Part shown: positions 7,824-16,595 of the stretch, piece after piece
How the letters are laid out: each line of letters opens with the position of its first letter
Position numbering within the stretch: the stretch's first letter is position 1
Assembly: GCF_004359215.1 (NCBI RefSeq)
Contig: NC_090621.1
Location: 4,303,439 to 4,322,347 of the forward strand
Source of the DNA: Bremia lactucae
Lineage: Eukaryota; Oomycota; Peronosporomycetes; Peronosporales; Peronosporaceae
Length of the DNA stretch: 18,909 nucleotides
Reading direction: 5' to 3'
Program-made: the position numbers and the translations under genes
The notes under the pieces: model-generated
Databases searched by the model: none
Told to the model about the DNA's origin: nothing
Seen by the model: the letters and a program-made list of their open reading frames with translations, nothing else

Positions 7824-8790
7824 GATGCTCAAGGCTGGGATGCCTTGAGAGATAGTCTGTTCTTTGAGGTTCTATGAAAACATCGCGATGTGTTCCCAGA
7901 AGAAGTGCCGAGCCGCCTACCAGCAGATAGAGGCATCGGGCACAAGATAGACCTCGAACCTGGCACCAAGTATTGTGTGACCAGGCAATGGCCGTTGCCG
8001 TTAAAACAAGTCGAATATATCGATGAGTTCTTCGACAAGCGAGCCAAGGCGGGACATGTGCGTGAGAGAAAATCGCCTTACTGCAGCCCGACCTTTTGTG
8101 TGCGTAAAGCCACAGGTGAATGGCGCGTGGTTTATGCTTACAATAAGCTGAACACGGCGACCATACCGGCGCAAACACCAATCCCGCGGAAGGATGTCTT
8201 GTTGAACTCCATGGGAAAGCCAACTATCTTTTCTGCGTTGGATTTGAAGGATGGCTACTATCAGGTACTCATGAGAGAGTCCGATGTAGCCAAAACGGCA
8301 GTAAGTACCCCAAGCAGTATGCTTCGGGAGTCTTGTGATGCCCCAAGGTCTGTGAAAACGCACCAGCGACATTCAACCGAGTGGGGTGGCTCGCGTGATG
8401 CGTCAGCACCGTGCCTACGCGCCTCATTACTTTGACGATGTATTCGTGCATAGTAGGCCGAGGACGGGCTGAGCGCAATAGAGTCGCACAAGCGTCATTT
8501 AGACGCTGTGTTGCAGACTTTGAAGGACACTTAATTGTACGTCAACTTGCAAAATTGCGTCATAGGAGTCGCAGAGATACCTGTGCTGGGCTGCATCGTA
8601 GGTACACATGGTGTACGAGCGGACCCAGACAAGGCAAAATCAGTAAAAGAACGGCCAATCCCACGGTATGTGAAGGATTTGCGTCAATTCCTAGGGCTCG
8701 CTAATTACTTGCATAAGTATAGCAAGAATTATGCTGAGCAAACTAAACCATTACCTGACCTTTTTAAAAGGACGCAGAATGGGTCTGGTT
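7824..8790 (+). pseudogene. Reverse transcriptase of the central Gypsy element, broken
   Basis: The pre-RT motif YDAQGWDALRDSLFFEVL is followed by TGA at 7872-7874 (probably from CGA), then DVFPEEVPSRLPADRGIGH. Next come PYCSPTFCVRKATGEWRVVYAYNKLN (fingers), FSALDLKDGYYQVLMRESD (first catalytic Asp, usually LDLxxGYHQ) and KTAVSTPSG. A base is lost at about 8330, and small indels then scatter MPQGL-NAPATFNR over two frames. The catalytic box HYFDDVFVHS, which is the YxDD motif, is at 8425-8454. The thumb and connection VNLQNCVIGVAEIPVLGCIVG and VKDLRQFLGLANYLHKY lie at 8535-8725. This is clearly Ty3/Gypsy RT; it makes cDNA from element RNA. It is not functional. Confidence 0.88.
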
Positions 8791-9041
8791 AAAATAACAA
8801 GAAGATGTGAAGCAATCTCTTGTGGAGGCACCGGTCTTGGCATTTTCAGATGCGGATAAGCCCTTTGGCGCCGTCTGCGATGCAAGTAATTTTGCAATCG
8901 GCAGCGCGCTCATGCAGAAAGATGACGAAGGCGTTAACCGTGTTATCTCTTGTCAGGCCAGATTTTTTCAAAGCCGCGGAACTGAAATACCCTGGGTATG
9001 ACAAAGAGCTACTTTCAATAAAGTATGATCTTATCAGATGA
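8791..9041 (+). pseudogene. RNase H domain, N-terminal part
   Basis: The chain continues from RT: VKQSLVEAPVLAFSDADKPF, then the first catalytic Asp in VCDASNFAIGSALMQ, then VISCQARFF. A frame change follows and AAELKYPGYDKELLSIKYDL is in the other frame. The C-terminal half, with the YTDHASL and RMARW motifs expected in this family, is missing or unreadable after 9041. Confidence 0.82.
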
Positions 9042-9540
9042 GTGAGGAAACCAGGAAAGTGTGTCTCGTGCTAAGACACAAGTTAAGTCGACAACATTGG
9101 CAGCCATGAAGGCACACCAGGTGACAAACTCATTGTCCTCCGAAATAAAGCAGAGCTGCAGCAGGACGAACATTCTGTTCTCTGTTGGATCACTTTGGTG
9201 GACGAAAGGTAACTCTTCCGTAGCAACTAAAGGCTAAGCCTCATCGCTACAGCGATGACCTGTTTTGGCATCAGCTGTCACCTTGTGATCCCTTGAGAAC
9301 CTATGTGCCCCATGACACAGATTTCAAGCTGATGATTCTTCACGAGCTCCATGATGCGCCATCAAGAGGGGATGTGGGCCGTTAAATTACATTCTTACGA
9401 GTGGCTGAGGAACTTTGGTGGCCACTCCTATACCGATGGGTGGCCAACTTTATCTGCTCCTGCGAGCAGTGTCAGCGTGTTAAGCCTGCACCGTCCAGCA
9501 GTGTACCACTGAAGCCGCTACCGATTCCAAATACCCGCTG
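9042..9540 (+). pseudogene. Integrase zinc-binding domain, truncated
   Basis: After a decayed connector, a readable frame from about 9329 gives LMILHELHDAPSRGDVGR, a stop, then FLRVAEELWWPLLYRW and ICSCEQCQRVKP. This is the HHCC zinc-binding domain of retroviral-type integrase. The first His and both Cys are kept; the second His, normally GHVGR, is Asp here. The chain ends at PLPIPNTRW (about 9540), just before the catalytic core should begin. The sequence there joins the inverted integrase of another element. No D,D-E core or 3' LTR is present. Confidence 0.75.
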
Positions 9541-10056
9541 GTAAAAGTATCCACTGAGAAAAACGATGTTGTCGTGCTCTAGAAAGTCGATGACACCACG
9601 GAACAAGGGTCAAATAACATACGTTGTATCACGGTCGTGTACGCAATCAGTCATTAGATAAATTAAGTTATCCTTCATTCCGTGCTCTTTTACAACCTCT
9701 GTCTGTTCCGACAGAGTGCTGGCAGTCCGCCTTAAATCTGCAGTTCTCGATCCGAAACTAATTCACGGGGTAACCCATGAAGTCGAAATATCGTGTAATA
9801 AAGACACGAGCACAGCCTTCGGCTGAGATCGTCTTCGAATTCCCGATGATGAAGTCTATAGGTACGGACTGCCGACACTAGTCAGAAGGTATAACGGAGC
9901 ACGAAATGAAGCACTAGGCTTCACCGGTTGACAATCCTCGTCAGCACGTTTGTAATGGCGGACGAATTCATAATTGTGTGGCCAGTAAAAATTGCGGCTT
10001 ATCGTGAGATAAGATCTTCGCGTCCACGATGCCCACTTATTGGTGCATCGTGACAC
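9541..10056 (-). pseudogene. Integrase of the second-family Gypsy element, decayed
   Basis: Reading leftwards from 10056, a zinc-binding-like region NFYWPHNYEFVRHY is followed by a degenerate ADEDCQPVKP (one Cys lost). The integrase core follows: SVPIDFI (first Asp), then, after a deletion of the middle, TISAEGCARVFITRYFDFMGYP. Degenerate remnants of TDGQTERANR and of the NSVHAST-TPFFVNG region lie between 9740 and 9545. Stops and shifts are many. The element ends at about 9541 against the plus-strand integrase. Confidence 0.7.
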
Positions 10057-10359
10057 TCATACATGATGCGAAACCATAAAGTATTATGGGTGAGGATGAC
10101 GGCACGAGGTGTGGGGGTGTGTCGCCAGCAATGGCTCTAAAATACAGTAAAATCTTGCGTGTTGTGTATCGATCTGCTGAAGATCGACACAATTCCGAAA
10201 TTCCCTGATAGGATTGTTGTGATTTTTGAGGTGATCCACCAAATCTTTACGAGCCTTATCTCTTGATAGGCTCTTCTTACATCGTCAAGTAATGTTGACG
10301 ACGGAACGCTTGAAACTAGAGCTGCAGGGTGGGCTTATCCTCTGTCATTTTGCGCAAAC
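10057..10359 (-). other. Spacer between RNase H and integrase of the second-family element
   Basis: By position this should encode the link from RNase H to the integrase zinc finger on the minus strand. I see no open frame or motif in it. Confidence 0.35.
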
Positions 10360-10700
10360 GGCTCAAAATCAGGCCAAAGCGAAAGCGCATCAGCGACGAC
10401 ATAAATCGACCTGATTTATGTTCTACGACGAAGTTATACTCTGCAAGGAAAGAAAAACGTCTCGTTTTGCGAGAGGTTTGGACTTTATGCGGCCGTCCGT
10501 AAGAGGCATGGTGCGTATAAGCATTGAGCGGACTATTACCTAAAAAAAGGCTCGAACTTAAATCAGAGCATATTTGATGGCAAGAAGTACCTTGTCATAC
10601 ACTGGATACTTGCGCTCAGATGCTTTAAGATACCGAATCAGGGAACATTTAATTCGATATTTTTTTTTTAAAAGGGACCTGTCTTCAATGACTCTCAGGA
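10360..10700 (-). pseudogene. RNase H of the second-family Gypsy element, decayed
   Basis: Minus-strand frames give LKASERKYPVYDKVLLAIKY (normally LKxAExNYPxxDKELLAIKYAL), then AYTHHASYGR (normally YTDHASLR, catalytic Asp changed to His), then TSRKTRRFSFLAEYNFVVEH (normally SQRMARWLSFFAEYNFxVEYKPG). This is RNase H of the oomycete chromovirus type. Frames change and stops are present. No RT domain is found before it, so the element has lost its RT. Confidence 0.72.
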
Positions 10701-11544
10701 TTTAGACGTAAGACGTTCAATCCGAGTCTTGTCAGCGACGACACTTCCGTCCATCGATGAGCTGCAGAGAATCCGTTCGTTGATAGATAATTCGATTGCC
10801 GACCGAATATCGGCCGCGCACTTGTCATCTGTGACAAGTATGCAGATCTGCTTGACTTTGTCACTTTGCAGACACGTTAGAAATGTTTCGGTTCTGACGT
10901 TGGCAATTGAGTTATCTTCGAAGTTAACTTCGGAGGCGCTATCAGACCAAGCGTAAAAGCCCTACATTTGATTTGTTGTCTACTAAGACATTTATGCATC
11001 AGTTCTTCTCTGAAACTTTATTTTTAAAGGCTACTGGGGTCTTATTCCCTCTAGATTATTTGGGCAGTATCGCCCTTCAACTGCCTCTAGTTGTAATCGC
11101 GTAACCACAGTGAGATTCATTACGATCGATTCTCAAGTCGATCTACGGTCTCTTAAAGATAGGGAATCAGATATTTTTCGGAAGTTGCTTTCAAAGCAAC
11201 TATCATTGTTTTGATCCTTTCACTTATACGAGTGGTCGAACGTCGACGCTACCTGTGCTTGTGCACAGCCGTCGGTGACTAAGTTCACGTCACAGTTGTA
11301 AACCTTCGACGCTGCCTGTGCTTGTGCCCAGTAGTTGAAATCTCACTTCACAGTGTGATGGGTCGTCCCACTGAGGTCTCTGTAGTCGTGCTAATGACCG
11401 TACCGCAAGTGACGCTATTTCAGTCACTCGTCTGACATCCGCCCGTGTGGACGCACCAAGGCGTTCGTCAGATGGCCATCTGATGAACGAGAAACAGGCG
11501 TCATCATTGCTTGGTGCTGCCAGTTTATGCATGGCTTGTGCTAT
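10701..11544 (-). pseudogene. Protease-RNase H interval of the second-family element, RT deleted
   Basis: On the minus strand this lies between protease and RNase H. The readable part (11553-11290) encodes a linker-like sequence with FSFIRWPSDERLGASTRADV. Further on there is DKVKQICILVTDDKCAADIR (about 10870-10810). None of the RT motifs (PYxSP, LDLxxGY, YxDD) can be found in any frame, so RT seems deleted. A 63-bp direct repeat lies at 11243-11368. Confidence 0.45.
11243..11368. repeat. 63-bp imperfect tandem duplication
   Basis: TCGACGCTACCTGTGCTTGT at 11243 recurs as TCGACGCTGCCTGTGCTTGT at 11306, a period of 63 bases. Similarity fades in the second half of the unit. Confidence 0.6.
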
Positions 11545-11800
11545 CTGAGCCATAGTAATCCAAGTATGAGACCAAATTTGTCATCCAAATCCAGTACGAT
11601 GGGATCATCATCGTACTGCTTACCCTTTAAAGTGTATTAGATACAACTACACGTTTCCTTACTATTACAGATGTAGGCGCACTGTCATCCCCGCTGGAGG
11701 GATCTCGCGCTTAATAAATTTGAGGCTGCGATCTTCTAGCGATTGGTGTCAAATAAAATTGTTCGACGCCATACAATCGACTATGGACTTTGATGGCAAT
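11545..11800 (-). pseudogene. Retropepsin of the second-family element, active site lost
   Basis: On the minus strand VDCMASNNFI stands where the retropepsin VDSGASNNFI is expected, so the catalytic D-S-G is changed to D-C-M. A stop follows. HQSLEDRSLKFI and REIPPAGMTVRL are typical of the family, and the domain closes with VLDLDDKFGLILGLLWL (normally VILGMPWL) at about 11600-11545. Its order, protease right of RNase H, confirms that the element runs leftwards. Confidence 0.72.
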
Positions 11801-12453
11801 TTATTTGCCAGTGAGGAGCAACATTCGTGAAAAGCCTGCAAATCCTTTGACATGCTGGGTCAGCAAATGCGGAGACCTACTGACTTTGATAGATTTTTTA
11901 TGACCGCTTCGCCACTGCAATTTCGTAAAAGCGTCGCATCTGCGGCGTCCGCTACTCTTTACGGGAGGTCGATTCTTTTGCTCGGTGTTTTAGGCACTGA
12001 GCGTGGAGCACTATAATTATCGACGTAGTGCGATGCAATCGTGTGTTTGCAATCGTTTGTAGCTTGAAGAGCAAGGTTTCTTGCTCACCATATAAAAAAC
12101 GTCCATAGGTTTTGGACCTCCGTTTACTTGTCGTCTTCGAGGAGGATAATCAACAGAGTGGACCAAAGCCTGTTCCAGGCTCCTGTTCAGCTACACGTAG
12201 AGTTCACGTTGTATGAGCCCGGCTACAGCCGCAAGTAGGTCGATTATTTGTAGAGTGACATCAACGTGGTGCTACTCGCTGGCGCGCCTACGGCCAAACC
12301 CATACGTTCGACCGCTCTCCCTTCAAGGTCACTCAAGTGAGTGAAACTTTCACACGTTGCGTGGGAGCCTTCTTGAGGCCTTAAGACTCCCTCCTTCTTC
12401 ATCCAACATGTCCTTGTTGGATGGAACGTGCTTAGGCCGTTGAACGGACTACG
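11801..12453 (-). pseudogene. Decayed gag region of the second-family element
   Basis: By position, between PBS and protease, this should be gag. An open frame (12465-12244) starts in the PBS and carries EGSHATCESFTHLSDLEGRAVERM, but I see no certain gag motif and no readable zinc knuckle. The call rests on context. Confidence 0.4.
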
Positions 12454-12464
12454 AAGTGCTACCA
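12454..12464 (-). promoter_or_regulatory. Primer-binding site of the second-family element
   Basis: On the minus strand TGGTAGCACTT begins two bases inside the LTR end. It shares its 11 bases with the PBS of the first family, so both families appear to use the same tRNA primer. Confidence 0.65.
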
Positions 12465-12466
12465 TT

Positions 12467-12840
12467 TGTAAAAGGGCACCTTTTCCTAGTACTAATAACA
12501 GTACTAGTCAATCTAATATGACTACAGTGAAGGTCGCGCGCCTCGATTACTTCACGTTCCCGACGTACAGAGGACGGTTCTAAGGACCTAAGAAGTCTTA
12601 GCTACAAATATATTAAATTCTTTCCTAACGATCTTCTATTTGCTGACTTTAGTATATTAATAACTAACTATTCAATGCGCCTCCTTGCCCACCGCCCAAT
12701 CGTATTCAGCGGGTTAATTTGAACTCATACTAACCACTCAGCAGAATTACTGCTTGTTGCGTCAATATTACCAGATTTAGTAATATTGGAAATATTAGGT
12801 GATAACTCATAAATAATAATAATTTTAGAGATATGTTACA
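12467..12840 (-). mobile_element. 5' LTR of the second-family Gypsy element (374 bp)
   Basis: On the minus strand it starts TGTAACATATCTC and ends TTTTACA, with the PBS directly inside. It is AT-rich and unrelated to the first-family LTR. A diverged relative lies at about 14330-14590 in the same orientation (shared words: AACGATCTTCT, TATTATTGGAAATA). It marks the start of the element that runs left to 9541. Confidence 0.72.
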
Positions 12841-13194
12841 TTCACACCCTTCTTCCTTAAATTATTGTTTTTTTGTTTTGAATTTGCAGTGCGAGGGAGG
12901 TGGTTCACGTGACATGAAGCTACTTATAGCGTATTACGTGTCCTTATGTATGTTGGAGTTATCGTTGGTCGCATGGAATATCGTCAGTGATAAAACAAGA
13001 AGTGAAACAACATCATTCCTGAAATCAACGCCGGGCAGCCATTTGCACACCAGCACTGACCACTTCCCGCTAACTACACCATTTCTATTGTATAACAATA
13101 AAATCACCCTTTCAAGACTACTATTATGCCTTCTTCTCCTGCGCCATTCACGTCTAATTTGTCATAACCTGTGCCGTCTTAGATGGTAATTATC
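12841..13194. other. Unassigned stretch next to the LSU rRNA fragment
   Basis: A plus-strand frame from the Met at 12914 to 13189 begins MKLLIAYYVSLCMLELSLVAW, which looks like a signal peptide. No RxLR or other effector motif follows, and the frame overlaps the likely end of the antisense LSU rRNA fragment. It may be rRNA sequence (3' end of LSU) rather than protein coding. Confidence 0.3.
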
Positions 13195-13385
13195 GTTTAT
13201 TCCAGCATGGAATCTGACTTAAAGGCGTTCAGCCATAATTCTACAGATGGTATCTTGGCGGCACTAGCTTTTCAGCTAACCGCAGTTACCAATTATTTGA
13301 ACCAACGGTTCCTTTCTGTTTAGACAACGAACTCATCAGTAGAATAAATTTAACCTGTCTCACGACGGTCTAAACCCAATCCACA
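13195..13385 (-). rRNA. Fragment of cytoplasmic large-subunit (25/28S) rRNA, 3' end, diverged
   Basis: The minus strand reads GGGTTTAGACCGTCGTGAGA then CAGGTTA (13377-13351), CTACTGATGAGTTCGTTGTC, a sarcin-ricin-like loop AAAGGAACCGTTGG (about 13315-13302), ATAATTGG, GCTGAAAAGC, ACCATCTGTAGAATTATGGC and TGAACGCCTTTAAGTCAGAT then TCCATGCTGG. This order is the conserved end of eukaryotic LSU rRNA. The universally conserved sarcin-ricin AGTACGAGAGG is not preserved, and a short stretch before it is missing, so this is a dead copy rather than an rDNA unit. It may extend left of 13195. It ends abruptly just before the FAR1-like ORF. Confidence 0.85.
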
Positions 13386-13400
13386 CCACCAAACATTAAC

Positions 13401-13749
13401 ATGCTTCCTCCCCCAGAGGATGAGTTTTCCAGCCGGGAGCAGCTTGAGGATACTGTGCAGTCTTTTGCACATGGTGAAGGCTATGCCGTTTCGATGAAAA
13501 AGTATAATAGACGCAAGCGGGATATGACCGAGGTGCCGTAAATGCGCAAAAGATGGGGGATTACGCCAGCATCAGACCTGCTCACGCCGGATCAATTCCT
13601 TTTTTTCTCTTGAGTGGAAATTTCTCCAAAAATGTGGTAATATGAAGCTTAACGTGCTTGAGCGTAGCCATTATCACGAGCCGTCGATCCATCAATCTGG
13701 CCATTCAACTCACCGAAAGTTGACAAGCGGGCAGATCGAAACTATATAA
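13401..13749 (+). pseudogene. FAR1/MULE-type zinc-finger (WRKY-GCM1-like) remnant
   Basis: A Met-initiated frame, MLPPPEDEFSSREQLEDTVQ then SFAHGEGYAVSMKKYNRR (46 residues), stops at 13539-13541. One base later, in the next frame, the domain goes on: KCAKDGG, QTCSRR, WKFLQKCG, ERSHYHEPS, HRKLTSGQIETI, ending at 13749. The order C...C...HxH followed by an HPxHRxLT-type tail is that of the FAR1 DNA-binding domain found at the N-terminus of Mutator-like transposases and of many oomycete proteins. The frameshift and the missing rest show a pseudogene fragment. A related but different copy is at 14938-15933. Confidence 0.65.
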
Positions 13750-13979
13750 AAATCTTGGCTGATCCCAAACCGTTGAGGATTGTTGAAGCCAATTGAAAGC
13801 CAGAGGAAGGGGGCCTTGCAACCTATCTATATTTTACAATTATAACTCTTTCACATAAGGACAACGTTTTTAGCTTTTCTGTTGAAGATTGATATGTTCA
13901 TCGAAAGTGTTGCGCTTTATGCATATGCGAGTATAGGGGATCTTATGACAAGAATTATACAAAAAAATTGAGTGTGGCA
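13750..13979. other. Unassigned stretch
   Basis: This holds short decayed frames following the FAR1-like remnant (for example ILADPKPLRIVEAN at about 13750) and then AT-rich DNA. No gene is supported. Confidence 0.4.
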
Positions 13980-13984
13980 AATAT

Positions 13985-14240
13985 TGTGTGTTGGTGCTCA
14001 GTCGGGTAAGGCATGGCGGTGCATCCAACTGGTCACCGGTTCGGTTTCCGGTAACGACAAAACGTAAAACCTTCGGGAACTGGTTTTTGGGGTGCACTAG
14101 CACTGTACCGCCAGAAAGTGACGTCCCCCATTTTATGGTAGTCCACATCTGTGGGAAAGGGGGCGCAGCGAACGATAAGATAGAATTAACGGTAATATAA
14201 AGTTAACGGTAGGATAAAGTAAACGGTAATATTGAGATAA
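13985..14240 (+). mobile_element. Candidate tRNA-derived SINE
   Basis: TGCTCAGTCGG (13995-14005) fits a Pol III A box (TRGCNNAGYNGG) and GGTTCGGTTTC (14038-14048) fits a B box, 33 bases apart, a tRNA-like spacing. A T-arm can be drawn: ACCGG (14035-14039) pairs with CCGGT (14048-14052). The rest of the cloverleaf is not convincing, so it is not a functional tRNA. An unrelated body follows and then a tail of three 17-bp repeats (14186-14236), as in many SINEs. tRNA-derived SINEs are known from Phytophthora. A T5 run at 14083 could stop Pol III early. Confidence 0.45.
14186..14236 (+). repeat. Three tandem copies of a 17-bp unit
   Basis: TTAACGGTAATATAAAG (14186-14202), TTAACGGTAGGATAAAG (14203-14219) and TAAACGGTAATATTGAG (14220-14236) are in direct tandem. 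They may be the tail of the SINE candidate. Confidence 0.85.
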
Positions 14241-14329
14241 ACTCAAAAATGTAACTTACTTTCCGGCTTGCATTCTCGACTGTAAGCCCATCTTCAAGCT
14301 CATTGCGTTACGTAATTCAACATTTTCAA

Positions 14330-14590
14330 GGTCAATACTTAAGGCTTTAGTATAGAGAGAAAGTCAGCTATTTTAATATGCTTAAGTTCCTACGTAACGA
14401 TCTTCTTACCGACTTAATATATTAAAATCAGACCATGTATTATGACCTGCGCATCACTCATCCGCGCGTTTAACGATGTTGATTTAAACTTAAATTAAGC
14501 AATTAACATAACGGTTGTCTTGTTGCAACAATAATATCAGATACGGTATTATTGGAAATAGTAATCAAGTAATATGAAATCATAATAAGT
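14330..14590 (-). mobile_element. Diverged LTR fragment of the second family
   Basis: It is colinear with about 12580-12830 of the second-family LTR: AACGATCTTCTT-CCGACTTAATATATTAA, the Cys/Pro-free GC patch GACCTGCGCATCACTC, TTGTTGCAACAATA, and TATTATTGGAAATAGTAAT. No PBS or internal region adjoins, so it is a solo or truncated LTR. Boundaries are approximate. Confidence 0.5.
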
Positions 14591-14595
14591 TTAAA

Positions 14596-14620
14596 GAACC
14601 GGTATAGCCCCACACCCTTT
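14596..14620 (+). repeat. Further copy of the MITE-type end
   Basis: GAACCGGTATAGCCCCACAC followed by CCTTT matches both ends of the candidate element at 2537-3114, and the bases beyond (TTGATA, then a C-rich stretch and a CTGTTTGTTT-like stretch) also resemble the left end at 2561-2582. No partner end is seen. Confidence 0.5.
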
Positions 14621-14778
14621 TTGATATTGCCCCCCCCTCCCGTCTGTTTGTTTCAATTAAATAAAAACTACACAAAAAGGAGAGCAATTAGTATTCAATC
14701 ATCCTCTTGTCGGTACTCACTCCCATAACTCATTGGCCAAAATATACTCAAATTCACGTTAAAAAACGGACTGAGTTG

Positions 14779-14809
14779 TTTGGTATTAGTTGCTAAAAGT
14801 GACTACCAA
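14779..14809. repeat. Inverted repeat, possible hairpin
   Basis: TTGTTTGGTA and TACCAAACAA are exact inverted copies around an ~11-18-base loop. The flanks (ACTGAGTT ... AATTCAGT) extend the symmetry imperfectly. It may be a foldback or MITE remnant. Confidence 0.5.
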
Positions 14810-14937
14810 ACAATTCACTCAATTCAGTTGAAAAGGTATACAATAATAGACGGGAACTAATCAATCTACTTGGTAAATCTGATGATATACTATTGTATAG
14901 GTTTTTCTGTTACTTCTACGATGAAAATGTATAACAC

Positions 14938-15933
14938 AAACAGGATGGGGATCCGGCAGAGCACGCAGTATCGCACACGGTTGCGGCTACTCCTAGAATT
15001 CACACTGTCCTCCCTCGTGATTACGATGCGTCGGCGGATCCAAGTGCCTCTGCTGAAAGGTTGGCGGTGAAGGGCGCGCTGCAACTAACCGCGTCCGTCG
15101 CCTTGCGTACGTGGCGTAGCATTTCTCGTAAATCAGGAAATTTTAACCAAGATGTCTGAAATTCTGCAGCGCAGAACTACCTGAGCCAGCAACAGGGCCC
15201 AGTAGTGGCGCAGCTCAATCCGGACCTCTAAGATCAACGAATGCGCCAGAAATAGATGTGAGGTGTGGTTCCGAGGCTGCAGAGAGCTGCGCCGTTGGTG
15301 AGATGGTAGACACAACGAAACAATCTGGCTTGGGAGAGACTGGAGTAACGTCGGAAGACGAAATTCACTCAACTCACTACCACTTAATTCACTCAAAAGG
15401 TGAAAAGTCAGATTTTCAACTTTCTATCAGCCAATCCTTTGTATCGCAAATACTCACAGTGACATTGAATTATAGATTCATCTCAAACAATGAACGCGTT
15501 AAATGCGTCAGCTATGATTGCTTATCCCTTCCTGAAGGATATGCACTAGTAGTTTTACATACTAGATGGGTTGGAAAGCAAAAAGAAGGCGCAATCAAGG
15601 CTTTGATTCTCAATTGCTCAAAAGGTCAACGCACAAACATAGCCATTCCGCAAATAGCGCGCCAACGCGCAGCTCGAAACACTGCTACTAAATGTATGTA
15701 TCGTACAAGTATACGTGAGGAAGGGAGTGATTGGCAGGTCTACGCAGAGAAAAAAACATAAATACGACGCCTTTGCAGATCAAACCGCTCATCCGCATAG
15801 ACGTTCTTTATCAGCAAACCCAACTGATATGGTAATAACACTGGGACGCGCTGGAGTGACACCCTCACGCATTATTACCCCAATGCGCCAAAATGACAGA
15901 GTTTCATCAACATTGCAAGATCTCTACAGTATA
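14938..15933 (+). pseudogene. FAR1/Mutator-like transposase N-terminal region, interrupted by an LTR
   Basis: A first open piece (about 14938-15153) encodes ATPRIHTVLPRDYDASADPS then LQLTASVALRTWRSISRKSG. After stops the frame 15258-15761 goes on to the DNA-binding domain: LPEGYALVVLHTRWVGKQKE, LNCSKGQRT, TKCMYRTSI, SDWQVYAEKK. One frame over follow HKYDAFADQTAHPHRRSLSA and VITLGRAGVTPSRIITPMRQ, then LQDLYSI, where the LTR starts at 15934. The C...C...H order and the DPTAHP-HRRL-type tail are those of FAR1 domains in oomycete Mutator-like elements. The last zinc ligand (HxH) is HKY here. Transposase core would lie beyond the inserted retroelement, outside the window. Confidence 0.65.
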
Positions 15934-16463
15934 TGTAGGCGGGCACGTCGTAATGCGGCCACGCTCTACTTAGACACACACACGAGCACAGCGAGGAAGC
16001 GATTTTACCTGCTTCTCTTGCGTGCAGTGAGGTAGTTGTGGTGGGCGCGCAAGCGACCTCACCCAACACACTAAGTACTCTGGTTAAGTGTCGTCACGGG
16101 AGCGGTTATCCGTCTCCTCGTGCGCACTTACCAAGTAGGAAGTAGTTTTCAGACTGAGTTATATTTAATAAAATTAAATACAAATACCTATTTTTACCAG
16201 TTAAAATGTCATCTTTATAAGATAACATTTAATATGTATTGCGAGCGTATCTTTCTAGATCCCTCGTGAAACGGATGACGCTGAGCGTCATCCCTCCTTA
16301 TGTGAATGCACCCATGTGCACCACATCCACAAGGGTTGGTCACAAATGTGCAAACCTGAGTGTTGGGTCTGACTACTATTATTTAGTAATTGACCACCCC
16401 ATTAAGTACGCCAAGTGTACTTAATGGGGATTGTGTAACATTAGGGCACTTTAGCCCGTTACA
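15934..16463 (-). mobile_element. 3' LTR of the right Gypsy element (first family, 530 bp)
   Basis: On the minus strand it runs from TGTAACGGGCTAAAG to CCCGCCTACA. A polypurine tract lies directly before it (16464-16478), so this is the 3' LTR of an element that extends rightward past the window edge. It has only one palindromic TGACG/CGTCA unit (16274-16292), against two in the other copies, which explains its shorter length. Left of it the FAR1-like ORF is cut in mid-frame; GTATA (15929-15933) would be the target duplication if it also appears at the far end. Confidence 0.88.
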
Positions 16464-16478
16464 CCATCCCCCTCTTTA
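16464..16478 (-). promoter_or_regulatory. Polypurine tract of the right Gypsy element
   Basis: On the minus strand TAAAGAGGGGGATGG stands immediately before the LTR start TGTAACGG. Such a tract primes plus-strand DNA synthesis and fixes the orientation of this element as minus. Confidence 0.75.
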
Positions 16479-16595
16479 AGAACGAATTTACATTTTTCAA
16501 TTCGTCAAAGAGGAGAGAGGAACTGCGAGCAGCTTTACGCGCCGCTAGTTCACTCGATCACTCTAGCGCACGTGTTTCCATACACGGCGCCCAAG

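Noticed and set aside
7582..8223. Minus-strand ORF of 213 residues
   Set aside because: It is antisense to the RT, whose conserved motifs are on the plus strand; the product is Cys/Ser/Arg-rich without a family. Unlike the antisense ORF at 16596 it is wholly covered by sense coding sequence.
12914..13189. Possible effector with signal-peptide-like start MKLLIAYYVSLCML
   Set aside because: No RxLR, dEER or other effector motif follows, and the frame abuts and probably overlaps antisense LSU rRNA sequence.
13209..13325. Small ORF MESDLKAFSHNSTDG...
   Set aside because: This reading is the well-known false protein encoded antisense to LSU rRNA; the DNA is the rRNA fragment.
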